From NCBI GenBank assembly GCA_947173915.1, contig CAMWGZ010000051.1, positions 1 through 7,984 on the forward strand: 7,984 nucleotides of DNA, written 5' to 3'. The notes beneath the pieces were generated by a model. The model saw nothing but the letters and a program-made list of their open reading frames with translations. It was not told the origin of the DNA and did no database searches. This document shows, piece after piece, positions 1 through 6,594 of the stretch (positions are counted from its first letter, which is position 1; every line of letters begins with the position of its first letter). The translations under genes and the position numbers were made by a program. Origin of the DNA: an uncultured Alistipes sp. (GTDB lineage Bacteria > Bacteroidota > Bacteroidia > Bacteroidales > Rikenellaceae).

Positions 1-59
1 AAGACGGCATACGAGATCTAGTACGTGCGCGTGGGCTCGGAGATGTGAATAAGAGCCAG
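1..59 (+). other. Illumina Nextera i7 (P7) adapter contamination
   Basis: This is not genomic sequence. Positions 1-17 are the 3' part of the Illumina P7 oligo (AAGACGGCATACGAGAT), 18-25 are an 8-base index (CTAGTACG, which I recognise as the N702 i7 index as written in the oligo), 26-40 match the Nextera read-2 stem GTCTCGTGGGCTCGG with mismatches at 26, 27 and 29, and 41-59 match the 19-bp Tn5 mosaic end AGATGTGTATAAGAGACAG with mismatches at 48 and 56. The elements occur in the right order and exact spacing, so chance is not credible. The errors suggest a low-quality read end. This is an untrimmed adapter at a contig terminus, not a natural Tn5 end. Confidence 0.97.
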
Positions 60-75
60 GAGTCTCTAAGAGCAG

Positions 76-351
76 GGTTACATCCTGGCTTACAAGTTCG
101 ACACGAACGAGAAGGGCCACCCGACCATCAAGATCGCACTCAAGTGGGATGCTGCCCACAAGTGCAACGCCATCAAGAACCTGCACCGCGTGAGCCGTCC
201 CGGTCTGCGTCAGTACGCTTCGGTGGAGAAGATGCCCCGCGTGATGAACGGCCTGGGTATCGCCATCCTCTCGACCTCGAAGGGTATCATGACCGATGCC
301 AAGGCACGCAAGGAGAATGTCGGCGGCGAAGTGTTGTGCTATATTTACTAA
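76..351 (+). CDS. rpsH: 30S ribosomal protein S8, 5'-truncated by the contig end
   Basis: Ribosomal protein S8 binds the central domain of 16S rRNA and is needed early in 30S platform assembly. The visible frame starts at the Gly codon at 76 (GYILAYKFD) and runs 91 codons to TAA at 349-351. S8 is normally about 130 residues, so roughly the first 40 are missing. The C-terminal half is intact: [12 protein letters not shown] in the middle, then the S8 signature region [19 protein letters not shown], and the usual end GGEVLCYIY. The same frame has a stop at 67-69 and the upstream sequence is adapter, so the gene is cut by the assembly and not broken in the organism. It lies 23 nt before rplF in the usual spc order. 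Confidence 0.95.
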   Translation, partial: GYILAYKFDTNEKGHPTIKIALKWDAAHKCNAIKNLHRVSRPGLRQYASVEKMPRVMNGLGIAILSTSKGIMTDAKARKENVGGEVLCYIY

Positions 352-374
352 TCATCAAATAACGAATATCGAAA

Positions 375-962
375 ATGTCAAGAATTGGTAGATTACCTGT
401 AAACTTGCCCGCCGGTGTGACCGTTACCGTTTCGCCGGACAACGTGGTAAGCGTGAAAGGACCTCTTGGTACAATGAGCCAGAAGGTTGATTCGGACATC
501 AAGGTCGAGGTCGGCTCGCATGTCGATCCCCACACCCAGAAGGAGATTCCCGCCGTGCTGGTATCCCGTCCGACCAACCAGCCCCGTCACCGCTCGCTGC
601 ACGGACTCTATCGTGCGCTGATCAACAACATGGTCGTCGGCGTATCGAAGGGTTACGAAATCAAGCAGGAGCTGGTAGGTGTCGGTTTCAAGGCCGAAGT
701 CAAAGGCAATATTCTGGAGATGAGCCTCGGTTATTCGCACGATACGTATCTGATGCTGCCCCCCGAAGTGACCGCTACGGCCGTGACGGAGAAGAAGGGC
801 AACCCGATCGTAACGCTGAAGAGCATCGACAAGCAGCTGGTTGGCCAGGTCGCTGCGAAGATCCGTTCGCTGCGCAAGCCTGAACCGTACAAGGGCAAGG
901 GTATCAAGTTCGTAGGCGAGGTACTGCGTCGTAAGGCCGGTAAGTCTGCAGGTGCTAAATAA
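375..962 (+). CDS. rplF: 50S ribosomal protein L6
   Basis: L6 is a two-domain 23S rRNA-binding protein near the factor-binding (sarcin-ricin) side of the 50S subunit. The 195-residue product starts MSRIGRLPV, as Bacteroidota L6 proteins do. It carries HGLYRALI at about 76-83 and VGVGFKAE at 101-108 in the domain junction, and ends with the L6 signature PEPYKGKGI at 169-177 followed by a basic KSAGAK tail. It is a little longer than typical L6 (about 180-190); the extra residues seem to lie in the loop at about 47-72 of the N-terminal domain. The ATG at 375 follows rpsH by 23 nt. No Shine-Dalgarno sequence is evident, only an A-rich leader (CGAAA). Confidence 0.97.
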   Translation: MSRIGRLPVNLPAGVTVTVSPDNVVSVKGPLGTMSQKVDSDIKVEVGSHVDPHTQKEIPAVLVSRPTNQPRHRSLHGLYRALINNMVVGVSKGYEIKQELVGVGFKAEVKGNILEMSLGYSHDTYLMLPPEVTATAVTEKKGNPIVTLKSIDKQLVGQVAAKIRSLRKPEPYKGKGIKFVGEVLRRKAGKSAGAK

Positions 963-979
963 TAAACATTGAGTAAGTT

Positions 980-1342
980 ATGGCATTGACTAAAATAGAG
1001 AGAAGAGAGAGGATCAAGATGCGTATCCGCAAAATCGTGAGCGGTACGCCCGAGCAGCCTCGTATGACTGTATTCCGTAGCAACAAGCAGATCTACGTGC
1101 AGTTTATTGACGATCAGGCAGGCGTAACCCTGGCCAACGCTTCTTCGCTGGACAAGGAGATCGCAGCCGAGATCGCCGGCAAGAACAAGAGCGAGGTAGC
1201 GGCTCTGGTCGGCAAGCTCGCCGCCAAGCGCGCTGTCGAGAAGGGTATTTCGACCGTTGCGTTCGACCGTAACGGCTGCCTCTATCACGGACGAGTAAAA
1301 ATGTTAGCCGACGCCGCTCGCGAAGGCGGTCTTAAATTCTAA
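980..1342 (+). CDS. rplR: 50S ribosomal protein L18
   Basis: L18 binds 5S rRNA and helps dock it, with L5, on the central protuberance of the 50S subunit. The 120-residue product has a basic N-terminal tail ([15 protein letters not shown], about 5-19), the core segment [15 protein letters not shown] (27-41), and the conserved C-terminal block [12 protein letters not shown] (95-106) followed by [11 protein letters not shown]. Length and both ends match full-length bacterial L18. The start at 980 is preceded by GAGTAAGTT with no clear Shine-Dalgarno spacing, and the gap from rplF is 17 nt. Only 5 nt separate its stop from rpsE, which suggests translational coupling. Confidence 0.97.
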   Translation: MALTKIERRERIKMRIRKIVSGTPEQPRMTVFRSNKQIYVQFIDDQAGVTLANASSLDKEIAAEIAGKNKSEVAALVGKLAAKRAVEKGISTVAFDRNGCLYHGRVKMLADAAREGGLKF

Positions 1343-1347
1343 GCGAA

Positions 1348-1866
1348 ATGGCAAATACCAACATGAATAAAGTACGCACAAGCGACCTGGAGCTTAAGGA
1401 CAGACTCGTAAGCATCCAGCGTGTTACCAAAGTAACGAAGGGTGGTCGCACTTTCAGCTTCTCGGCCATCGTCGTCGTAGGTAACGAGAACGGTGTGGTA
1501 GGCTACGGTCTGGGCAAGGCTTCGGAGGTTACTTCGGCCATCGCCAAGGGCGTGGAGGATGCCAAGAAAAACCTCGTGAAGATTCCCGTGATCAACGGTA
1601 CGATCCCCCACAAGCAGGAGATGCGCTTCGGCGGTTCGCTCGTGATGGTTCGTCCGGCGGCTCCCGGTACCGGTATCATCGCCGGCGGTGCCATGCGTGC
1701 CGTGCTGGAGTCGGTGGGTGTCAAGAACGTGCTCGCGAAGAGCAAGGGTTCGTCGAACCCCCACAACCTGGTCAAGGCGACGATCGCCGCTCTCTGCGAA
1801 CTGCGCGATGCTTACAGCGTGGCTCAGGTTCGCGGTATTTCGATGAATCAGGTGTTTAACGGTTAA
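1348..1866 (+). CDS. rpsE: 30S ribosomal protein S5
   Basis: S5 sits near the decoding centre and mRNA entry site of the 30S subunit and affects translational accuracy. The 172-residue product has the N-terminal double-stranded-RNA-binding-type domain: [20 protein letters not shown] (15-34) contains the loop whose mutations give spectinomycin resistance in other bacteria, and [10 protein letters not shown] lies at 52-61. The C-terminal domain carries [13 protein letters not shown] (113-125) and [15 protein letters not shown] (131-145). Nothing in the spectinomycin loop looks altered. The start at 1348 leaves only a 5-nt gap after rplR; Met6 (1363) is a possible alternative, but the longer form matches the usual Bacteroidota length. 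Confidence 0.97.
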   Translation: MANTNMNKVRTSDLELKDRLVSIQRVTKVTKGGRTFSFSAIVVVGNENGVVGYGLGKASEVTSAIAKGVEDAKKNLVKIPVINGTIPHKQEMRFGGSLVMVRPAAPGTGIIAGGAMRAVLESVGVKNVLAKSKGSSNPHNLVKATIAALCELRDAYSVAQVRGISMNQVFNG

Positions 1867-1868
1867 TT

Positions 1869-1873
1869 GGAAG
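1869..1873 (+). promoter_or_regulatory. Possible Shine-Dalgarno sequence for rpmD
   Basis: GGAAG lies in the rpsE-rpmD gap, 7 nt before the ATG at 1881 and 1 nt before the ATG at 1875. Its distance favours the 1881 start. Most genes here lack such a motif, so it may be coincidental. Confidence 0.35.
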
Positions 1874-1880
1874 AATGAGT

Positions 1881-2063
1881 ATGGCAAGATTGAAAATCAC
1901 TCAGGTCAGAAGCCGTATCGGCACGACCGCGCAGCAGCGCAAGAACCTCGACGCGCTGGGTCTCCGCAAGATCCGTCAGAGTGTCGAACACGATGATTCC
2001 GTGATCATCAAGGGCATGCTGGAGCGTGTGAAGCACCTCGTAACGATCGAGGAGATCAAATAA
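1881..2063 (+). CDS. rpmD: 50S ribosomal protein L30
   Basis: L30 is a small ferredoxin-like-fold protein of the 50S subunit, present in most but not all bacteria. The product (60 residues from this start) reads MARLKITQVRSRIG, then LDALGLRKIRQSVEHDD and a C-terminal KHLVTIEEIK. The LGLRK...VEH block is the family hallmark. Two in-frame starts exist, ATG at 1875 (adds Met-Ser) and ATG at 1881. I prefer 1881: GGAAG at 1869-1873 lies 7 nt before it, a normal ribosome-binding distance, but only 1 nt before the 1875 ATG, and L30 proteins usually start within two residues of the K-I-x-Q motif. The 1875 start is not excluded. Confidence 0.93.
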   Translation: MARLKITQVRSRIGTTAQQRKNLDALGLRKIRQSVEHDDSVIIKGMLERVKHLVTIEEIK

Positions 2064-2091
2064 TTTAGAAACGTTTAAGAACTGATAAACG

Positions 2092-2538
2092 ATGGAACTC
2101 AATAATCTCAAACCCGCTAAGGGAGCAACGCATCACGACAAACGAATCGGTCGCGGTGCCGGTTCGGGTCACGGCGGCTATGCAACGCGAGGCAACAAGG
2201 GTGCCCAGTCGCGTTCGGGCTACTCGCGCAAGTTAGGTTTCGAAGGCGGTCAGATGCCGTTGCAGCGTCGTCTGCCGAAATTCGGCTTTACCAATCTGAA
2301 GAGAGTGGAATTCAAGCCGATCAACCTCTCGACGCTCGAAGAGCTCGCTGCGAAAAAGAACCTGACGGAGGTGACGGTCGATACGCTCGTAGCTGCCGGC
2401 TTCATCTCGTCGAACGACAAAGTGAAGATCCTGGGTAACGGTGCTATTACGAAAGCTCTTGCAGTGAAGGCCCACGCCTTCTCGAAGAGCGCCGAGGCTG
2501 CGATCGCTGCAGCCGGAGGCAGTGTGGAAAAATTGTAA
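2092..2538 (+). CDS. rplO: 50S ribosomal protein L15
   Basis: L15 is a late-assembly 23S rRNA-binding protein with a long basic, Gly-rich N-terminal extension that threads into the 50S core. The 148-residue product shows it clearly: KRIGRGAGSGHGGYATRGNKG at about 17-37, then SRKLGFEGGQMPLQRRLPKFGF at 45-66. The globular C-terminal domain has the L15 signature region VKILGNGAITKALAVKAHAF at 111-130. Length is normal for the family. The start at 2092 is 28 nt after rpmD with no obvious Shine-Dalgarno sequence. secY follows after 21 nt, the usual rplO-secY order of the spc cluster. Confidence 0.97.
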   Translation: MELNNLKPAKGATHHDKRIGRGAGSGHGGYATRGNKGAQSRSGYSRKLGFEGGQMPLQRRLPKFGFTNLKRVEFKPINLSTLEELAAKKNLTEVTVDTLVAAGFISSNDKVKILGNGAITKALAVKAHAFSKSAEAAIAAAGGSVEKL

Positions 2539-2559
2539 TAACCATAAAAACCCAAGATT

Positions 2560-3948
2560 ATGAACGGTTATGGTTATCTGATTGTTGGTCTGGTCTTCGC
2601 GGCGATCGTCGCCCTGTTGGCCACCAACAAGAAATTCGTTGAAACCCTCAAGAACATATACAAGATCGAGGAGCTCCGCAAGCGTATTCTCTATACGATC
2701 GGCCTCCTTCTGGTATATCGTCTGGGTTGTTTTGTGGTCATTCCGGGCATCAATCCCAACGCCCTGGGCGCGGGATCCGAATTTGCCAATCAGCTGGCAG
2801 GCAACGGCCTTCTGGGTCTGTTGAACGTATTCTCCGGCGGTGCATTCGGCAATGCGGCTATTTTTGCGCTCGGTGTGATGCCGTACATTACCGCTTCGAT
2901 CATCATTCAGTTGATGGGCATCATGATTCCGTACTTCCAGAAGATGCAGAAGGAGGGTGAGAGCGGCCGCCGCAAAATGAATCAGTGGACTCGCATGCTG
3001 ACGATCGTCGTGCTGCTGATCCAGGGTCCCGCGTATATCGCGAACCTGGCCCATCAGTCGGGCGATGCCTTCGTCTATGGCAACACGTTCCTCTTTACCG
3101 CCTACGCGACCCTGATCCTGATCGCGGGCACCATGTTCATCATGTGGCTCGGCGAGAAGATCACGGACAAGGGTATCGGCAACGGTATCTCGCTGATCAT
3201 CATGATCGGTATCGTGGCACGTCTGCCTCATGCGCTGCTGGCCGAGGTCAATGCGCGTTTCCAGACCTCCGACGGAAGCGCCATCATGCTGATCCTGGAG
3301 CTGGTTCTCCTGTTCCTGGTCTTCATGGCGACCATCGCGCTGGTACAGGCCGTTCGCAAGGTCCCCGTACAGTACGCCAAGCGTATCGTCGGTAACAAAC
3401 AGTACGGCGGCGTACGTCAGTACATACCGCTCAAGATGAATGCTGCCAACGTGATGCCGATCATCTTCGCGCAGGCGCTGATGTTCATCCCGATGCTGTT
3501 CGTCAATGTCGCTCCCGGTTTCGCTGCGGCATTCTCCGACATGCGCGGTTTCTGGTACAACCTTACGCTCGGTGTCCTGGTAGTCGCCTTTACCTATTTC
3601 TACACGGCGATTATCGTCAATCCTCAAATGATGGCCGACGACATGAAGCGCAACGGCGGTTTTATCCCGGGTGTCAAGCCGGGTAAGCAGACCGTGAACT
3701 ACATCGACACCATCATGACGAGAATCACGCTTCCCGGTTCGATCTTCCTGGCTCTGGTGGCCATTCTGCCCGCCCTGGCCATGAAGTTCCTGAACATCCA
3801 GCAGGCGTTCGCCTACTTCTACGGAGGTACGTCGCTGCTGATTATGGTCGGTGTGATCCTCGACACTCTGAAGCAGATAGAGAGCTACCTGCTGATGCGT
3901 CACTACGACGGTCTGATGAAGACGGGACGCATTCAGGGTCGCCACTAA
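2560..3948 (+). CDS. secY: Preprotein translocase channel subunit SecY, with N-terminal hydrophobic extension
   Basis: SecY forms the protein-conducting channel of the inner membrane with SecE and SecG and is driven by SecA or the ribosome. The 462-residue product shows the standard ten membrane segments: TM1 about 43-61, the plug/TM2 region 83-120 (LLGLLNVFSGGAFGNAAIF), TM3 145-163, TM4 174-197, TM5 205-222, TM6 240-264, TM7 292-316, TM8 331-352, TM9 388-408 and TM10 413-435. The cytosolic loops that contact SecA/ribosome are present: RKVPVQYAKRIVGN at 266-279 and DDMKRNGGFIPGVKPGKQT at 360-378. Family members as I remember them begin near KKFVETLKN (24-32 here). Residues 1-23 are an added hydrophobic stretch, and the only alternative start before residue 24 is a TTG at 2617. 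The stop is 26 nt before map. Confidence 0.97.
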   Translation: MNGYGYLIVGLVFAAIVALLATNKKFVETLKNIYKIEELRKRILYTIGLLLVYRLGCFVVIPGINPNALGAGSEFANQLAGNGLLGLLNVFSGGAFGNAAIFALGVMPYITASIIIQLMGIMIPYFQKMQKEGESGRRKMNQWTRMLTIVVLLIQGPAYIANLAHQSGDAFVYGNTFLFTAYATLILIAGTMFIMWLGEKITDKGIGNGISLIIMIGIVARLPHALLAEVNARFQTSDGSAIMLILELVLLFLVFMATIALVQAVRKVPVQYAKRIVGNKQYGGVRQYIPLKMNAANVMPIIFAQALMFIPMLFVNVAPGFAAAFSDMRGFWYNLTLGVLVVAFTYFYTAIIVNPQMMADDMKRNGGFIPGVKPGKQTVNYIDTIMTRITLPGSIFLALVAILPALAMKFLNIQQAFAYFYGGTSLLIMVGVILDTLKQIESYLLMRHYDGLMKTGRIQGRH

Positions 3949-3959
3949 TTGTTTTTGAT

Positions 3960-3964
3960 AGGAG
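3960..3964 (+). promoter_or_regulatory. Possible Shine-Dalgarno sequence for map
   Basis: AGGAG in the secY-map gap, 10 nt before the ATG at 3975, is the strongest Shine-Dalgarno-like motif between genes in the window. The spacing is slightly long, and most neighbouring genes have none, as expected for Bacteroidota. Its use is inferred. Confidence 0.4.
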
Positions 3965-3974
3965 TTCTGAAAGA

Positions 3975-4751
3975 ATGATATACTTAAAGACTGACGAAGA
4001 GATAGAGCTGCTCCGTGAGAACAACTTGCTGGTAAGCCGGACGCTGGCCGAGGTGGGTCGCCGCATCGTGCCGGGCGTTACGACCAAGGAGCTGGATAAG
4101 ATCGCGGAGGATTTCATCCGTTCGCACGGAGCAGTTCCTGCTTTTCTCGGCTACGAAGGGTACCCCGCTTCGTTGTGCATTTCGGTCAATGAAGAGGTGG
4201 TGCACGGTATTCCGTCGTCCAAACGGGTCCTCCGCGAAGGAGACATCGTTTCGGTGGATTGCGGTACGTTTATGAAGGGGTTTGTTGGTGATTCGGCTTA
4301 TACGTTCGCCGTGGGAGAGGTTGCCCAGGAAGTACGGCAACTGATGGATGTTACCAAAGAGGCTCTTTATAAAGGTACGGCACAGGCTAAGGCCGGAAAT
4401 CGCGTAGGCGATATTTCGGTAGCCGTGCAGGAGTATGCCGAAAGTTTCGGTTACGGAGTGGTCCGCGAGCTGGAAGGACACGGTCTGGGACGCAAGATGC
4501 ACGAAGATCCCGGTGTCCCCAACTACGGAGCGCGCGGCAGAGGCCCCCTGCTCAAGGAAGGAATGGTCATCTGCATCGAGCCGATGATTACGATGGGAGG
4601 TCGCTCGGTGGTTTTCGAGCGCGACGGATGGACGGTCCGCACCCGCGACCGCAAACCGGCGGCTCACTATGAGTTCGCCGTGGCGATCCGCAAGAATGGT
4701 CCGGACGTATTGACGGATTTCAGTATTATCGAACAGGAATTAAACAAGTAA
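3975..4751 (+). CDS. map: Type I methionine aminopeptidase
   Basis: This enzyme removes the N-terminal Met from nascent proteins after deformylation when the second residue is small. The 258-residue product has the pita-bread fold motifs with all five dinuclear metal ligands in order: Asp95 (IVSVDCGT), Asp106 (FVGDSAY), His169 (LEGHGLG), Glu202 (CIEPM) and Glu233 (HYEF). The substrate-pocket histidines are also present: His77 (VVHGIP) and His176 (KMHEDP). It lacks the N-terminal zinc-finger extension of longer type I enzymes. One oddity is Phe234 right after the metal-ligand Glu233, where His is usual (FEHT). The gene sits between secY and infA, 6 nt before infA, so coupling to infA is likely. 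No adk lies beside it, unlike the arrangement in many Firmicutes. Confidence 0.96.
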   Translation: MIYLKTDEEIELLRENNLLVSRTLAEVGRRIVPGVTTKELDKIAEDFIRSHGAVPAFLGYEGYPASLCISVNEEVVHGIPSSKRVLREGDIVSVDCGTFMKGFVGDSAYTFAVGEVAQEVRQLMDVTKEALYKGTAQAKAGNRVGDISVAVQEYAESFGYGVVRELEGHGLGRKMHEDPGVPNYGARGRGPLLKEGMVICIEPMITMGGRSVVFERDGWTVRTRDRKPAAHYEFAVAIRKNGPDVLTDFSIIEQELNK

Positions 4752-4757
4752 GACTCT

Positions 4758-4976
4758 ATGGCAAAACAAACTGCGATCGAACGGGACGGTACGATCATCG
4801 AAGCCCTCTCCAACGCCATGTTCCGCGTGGAATTGGACAACGGTCATGTGATCACGGCCCATATCTCCGGAAAGATGCGGATGCACTACATCAAGATTCT
4901 TCCCGGCGATAAAGTGAAGGTGGAGATGACTCCCTACGACCTGAGCAAGGGACGGATCTCCTTTAGGTACAAATAA
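4758..4976 (+). CDS. infA: Translation initiation factor IF-1
   Basis: IF-1 binds the 30S A site during initiation and works with IF-2 and IF-3. The 72-residue product is one S1/OB-fold domain and is exactly the usual length: [13 protein letters not shown], then [15 protein letters not shown] (16-30), the [20 protein letters not shown] core (38-57), and the conserved end [14 protein letters not shown]. The start follows the map stop by 6 nt with no Shine-Dalgarno sequence (AAGACTCT), which suggests translational coupling to map. rpmJ follows 23 nt downstream, the common infA-rpmJ pairing. Confidence 0.98.
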   Translation: MAKQTAIERDGTIIEALSNAMFRVELDNGHVITAHISGKMRMHYIKILPGDKVKVEMTPYDLSKGRISFRYK

Positions 4977-4999
4977 CCATTAGATTGCTTGAAAACACC

Positions 5000-5116
5000 A
5001 TGAAAGTAAAAGCATCAATCAAGAAGAGAAGCGAGGATTGCAAGATCGTGAAGCGTAAGGGCAAACTTTATGTGATCTGCAAGAAGAATCCTAAGTTTAA
5101 AATGCGCCAGGGGTAA
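5000..5116 (+). CDS. rpmJ: 50S ribosomal protein L36
   Basis: L36 is the smallest 50S protein, a zinc-ribbon-like fold that binds 23S rRNA. The ATG at 5000 opens a 38-codon frame: [29 protein letters not shown]..., ending PKFKMRQG before TAA at 5114-5116. Length, MKVxAS start and RQG end are diagnostic. The classical zinc ligands are Cys11, Cys14, Cys27 and His33. Here Cys14 and Cys27 remain, while position 11 is Ser and position 33 is Phe, so tight zinc binding is unlikely. This is an intermediate between the zinc-binding (C+) and zinc-free (C-) forms. It lies between infA and rpsM, as usual. The stop overlaps a further ATG (TAATG) that opens a short frame towards rpsM. Confidence 0.96.
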   Translation: MKVKASIKKRSEDCKIVKRKGKLYVICKKNPKFKMRQG

Positions 5117-5150
5117 TGTTTGAACGATTAATTAAAGAAAGAGAAATTTT

Positions 5151-5531
5151 ATGGCACGTATAGTAGGTGTAGATTTACCAAAAAACAAGCGCGGCGAGAT
5201 CGGTCTGACGTATATCTACGGCATCGGCCGCTCGACCGCCCGCAAAATTCTCGATGAGGCCGGCATCAACTACGACCTCAAGGTTCAGGATTGGTCGGAT
5301 GAGCAGGTCGGCGCCATTCGTTCGAAAATCGCCGAGATGGGCATCAAGGTCGAGGGCGAATGCCGTTCGGTCGTGCAGCTCAACATCAAACGACTGATGG
5401 ACATCGGCTGCTACCGGGGCATCCGTCATCGTCTGGGTCTTCCGGTGCGCGGTCAGAGCACCAAGAACAACGCTCGCACCCGCAAGGGCAAGAAGAAGAC
5501 CGTCGCAAACAAGAAAAAGGCAACGAAGTAA
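5151..5531 (+). CDS. rpsM: 30S ribosomal protein S13
   Basis: S13 is in the head of the 30S subunit, contacts the P-site tRNA through its basic C-terminal tail and forms the B1 bridges to the 50S subunit. The 126-residue product begins [27 protein letters not shown], with the helix-two-turn-helix core at about 14-60, then [15 protein letters not shown] (88-102) and [13 protein letters not shown] (104-116), the family signature, and a Lys-rich tail. Length is normal. The start at 5151 follows an A/T-rich 34-nt leader (AAGAAAGAGAAATTTT) with no classical Shine-Dalgarno sequence. It begins the part of the cluster that corresponds to the E. coli alpha operon. Confidence 0.97.
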   Translation: MARIVGVDLPKNKRGEIGLTYIYGIGRSTARKILDEAGINYDLKVQDWSDEQVGAIRSKIAEMGIKVEGECRSVVQLNIKRLMDIGCYRGIRHRLGLPVRGQSTKNNARTRKGKKKTVANKKKATK

Positions 5532-5544
5532 TAATTAGAGAGTT

Positions 5545-5934
5545 ATGGCAAAGAAAACTGGAACAGTCAAGAAGAAGGTTGTTAAGGTCGGTGCTGTGGG
5601 TATGGCCTACGTTCATTCGACTTTCAACAACGTGATCATTACCATCACCAACGAGGTCGGCGACGTTATCAGCTGGTCTTCGGCCGGTAAGATGGGTTTC
5701 CGCGGTTCGAAGAAGAATACTCCCTATGCAGCTCAGACGGCTTCGGCCGACTGCGCGAAGGTTGCCTACGACATGGGTCTGCGCAAGGTCAAGGTTTACG
5801 TGAAGGGTCCCGGTGCCGGACGCGAGTCGGCCGTGCGCACCATTCATGGAGCCGGCCTGGAGGTAATGGAGATCATCGACGTTACTCCGATGCCGCACAA
5901 CGGTTGCCGTGCACCCAACCGCCGTCGTGTATAA
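5545..5934 (+). CDS. rpsK: 30S ribosomal protein S11
   Basis: S11 lies on the 30S platform and contacts 16S rRNA near the E-site mRNA path. The 129-residue product has a basic N-terminal tail ([13 protein letters not shown], 3-15), the core [19 protein letters not shown] (21-39), [19 protein letters not shown] (45-63) and [11 protein letters not shown] (88-98). It ends [15 protein letters not shown] (115-129). The Asn119-Gly120 pair matches the site where E. coli S11 is known to form isoaspartate. Length is normal. The start follows rpsM by 13 nt (AATTAGAGAGTT, no convincing Shine-Dalgarno sequence). The 51-nt gap to rpsD is the longest in the window. Confidence 0.97.
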   Translation: MAKKTGTVKKKVVKVGAVGMAYVHSTFNNVIITITNEVGDVISWSSAGKMGFRGSKKNTPYAAQTASADCAKVAYDMGLRKVKVYVKGPGAGRESAVRTIHGAGLEVMEIIDVTPMPHNGCRAPNRRRV

Positions 5935-5985
5935 TTTCGGCTGGGCACGTAAAACTATTTTATCGGATTTTAAAAAGTTAATGTA

Positions 5986-6594
5986 ATGGGAAGATATATA
6001 GGACCTAAATCCAAGATCGCCAGAAAGTTCGGCGAAGCTATTTTCGGTGCGGACAGAGTTCTCGAGAAGCGGAATTTCCCTCCCGGACAGCACGGTCTGG
6101 CACGCAAGCGCAAGAAAGTTTCGGAGTACGGCCAGCAGCTCAGCGAGAAGCAGAAGGCAAAGGCTACCTACGGCCTGCTGGAGAAGCAGTTCTCGCGCAC
6201 CTACGAGGAAGCTGCCCGCATGGGCGGTATCACGGGTGAGAACCTGCTCAAACTGCTGGAGTGCCGCCTCGACAACGTGGTGTACCGTCTGGGCATCGCT
6301 CCGACGCGTGCCGCAGCGCGCCAGCTGGTGTCGCACTGCCACATCTGTGTGAACGGCAATGTCGTGAATATTCCTTCGTATTCGCTGAAAGTGGGCGATA
6401 TTGTTTCTGTACGTGAGAAATCGAAGAGTTTGGAAGTAATTACCGGAAGTCTGGCCGGCGGCTCGAAGAGCCGTTACGCATGGCTTGAGTGGGACGGCGC
6501 GGCTATGGCCGGCAAGTTCCTCCAGAAGCCCGAGCGCGAGGAGATTCCCGAAAATATCAAGGAGCAGCTTATCGTCGAGTTGTACTCCAAGTAG
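5986..6594 (+). CDS. rpsD: 30S ribosomal protein S4
   Basis: S4 nucleates assembly of the 30S body by binding the 5' domain of 16S rRNA. The 202-residue product starts [20 protein letters not shown] and has NFPPGQHG at 30-37 and [18 protein letters not shown] at 52-69. The S4 RNA-binding domain lies at about 92-155 ([11 protein letters not shown]...REKSKSLEV), and the end [14 protein letters not shown] is typical of Bacteroidota. There is no N-terminal Cys cluster, so this is the zinc-free form. Its leader contains a start-stop pair (ATGTAATG, 5981-5988) overlapping the gene's own ATG. In E. coli S4 represses this cluster; no equivalent leader structure was identified here. Confidence 0.97.
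   Translation: MGRYIGPKSKIARKFGEAIFGADRVLEKRNFPPGQHGLARKRKKVSEYGQQLSEKQKAKATYGLLEKQFSRTYEEAARMGGITGENLLKLLECRLDNVVYRLGIAPTRAAARQLVSHCHICVNGNVVNIPSYSLKVGDIVSVREKSKSLEVITGSLAGGSKSRYAWLEWDGAAMAGKFLQKPEREEIPENIKEQLIVELYSK

Noticed and set aside
41..59. Natural Tn5/IS50-type transposon end
   Set aside because: The mosaic end is the engineered Nextera version, preceded by the P7 oligo and index, so it is library adapter and not a mobile element.
45..362. Plus-strand frame of 105 codons at the left end
   Set aside because: It begins within adapter sequence and reads rpsH in the wrong frame; the true S8 frame is 76-351.
2233..3945. 570-codon open frame on the minus strand opposite rplO and secY
   Set aside because: It lies antisense to two unmistakable genes, is rich in His, Asp, Gln and Arg with no recognisable motif, and runs out of the secY end. 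Strong third-position G/C codon bias removes antisense stops and explains its length.
3949..3974. Internal promoter before map
   Set aside because: The T-rich run TTTTTG in the secY-map gap resembles part of a Bacteroidota promoter, but no partner TAnnTTTG box at proper spacing is visible in the gap.
5386..6342. 318-codon minus-strand frame opposite rpsM, rpsK and rpsD
   Set aside because: It spans three sense genes and their gaps, resembles no family I recognise, and is explained by the same codon bias. Other minus-strand frames (for example 731-1288, 1339-1887, 3984-4667 and 6629-7384) were rejected for the same reason.
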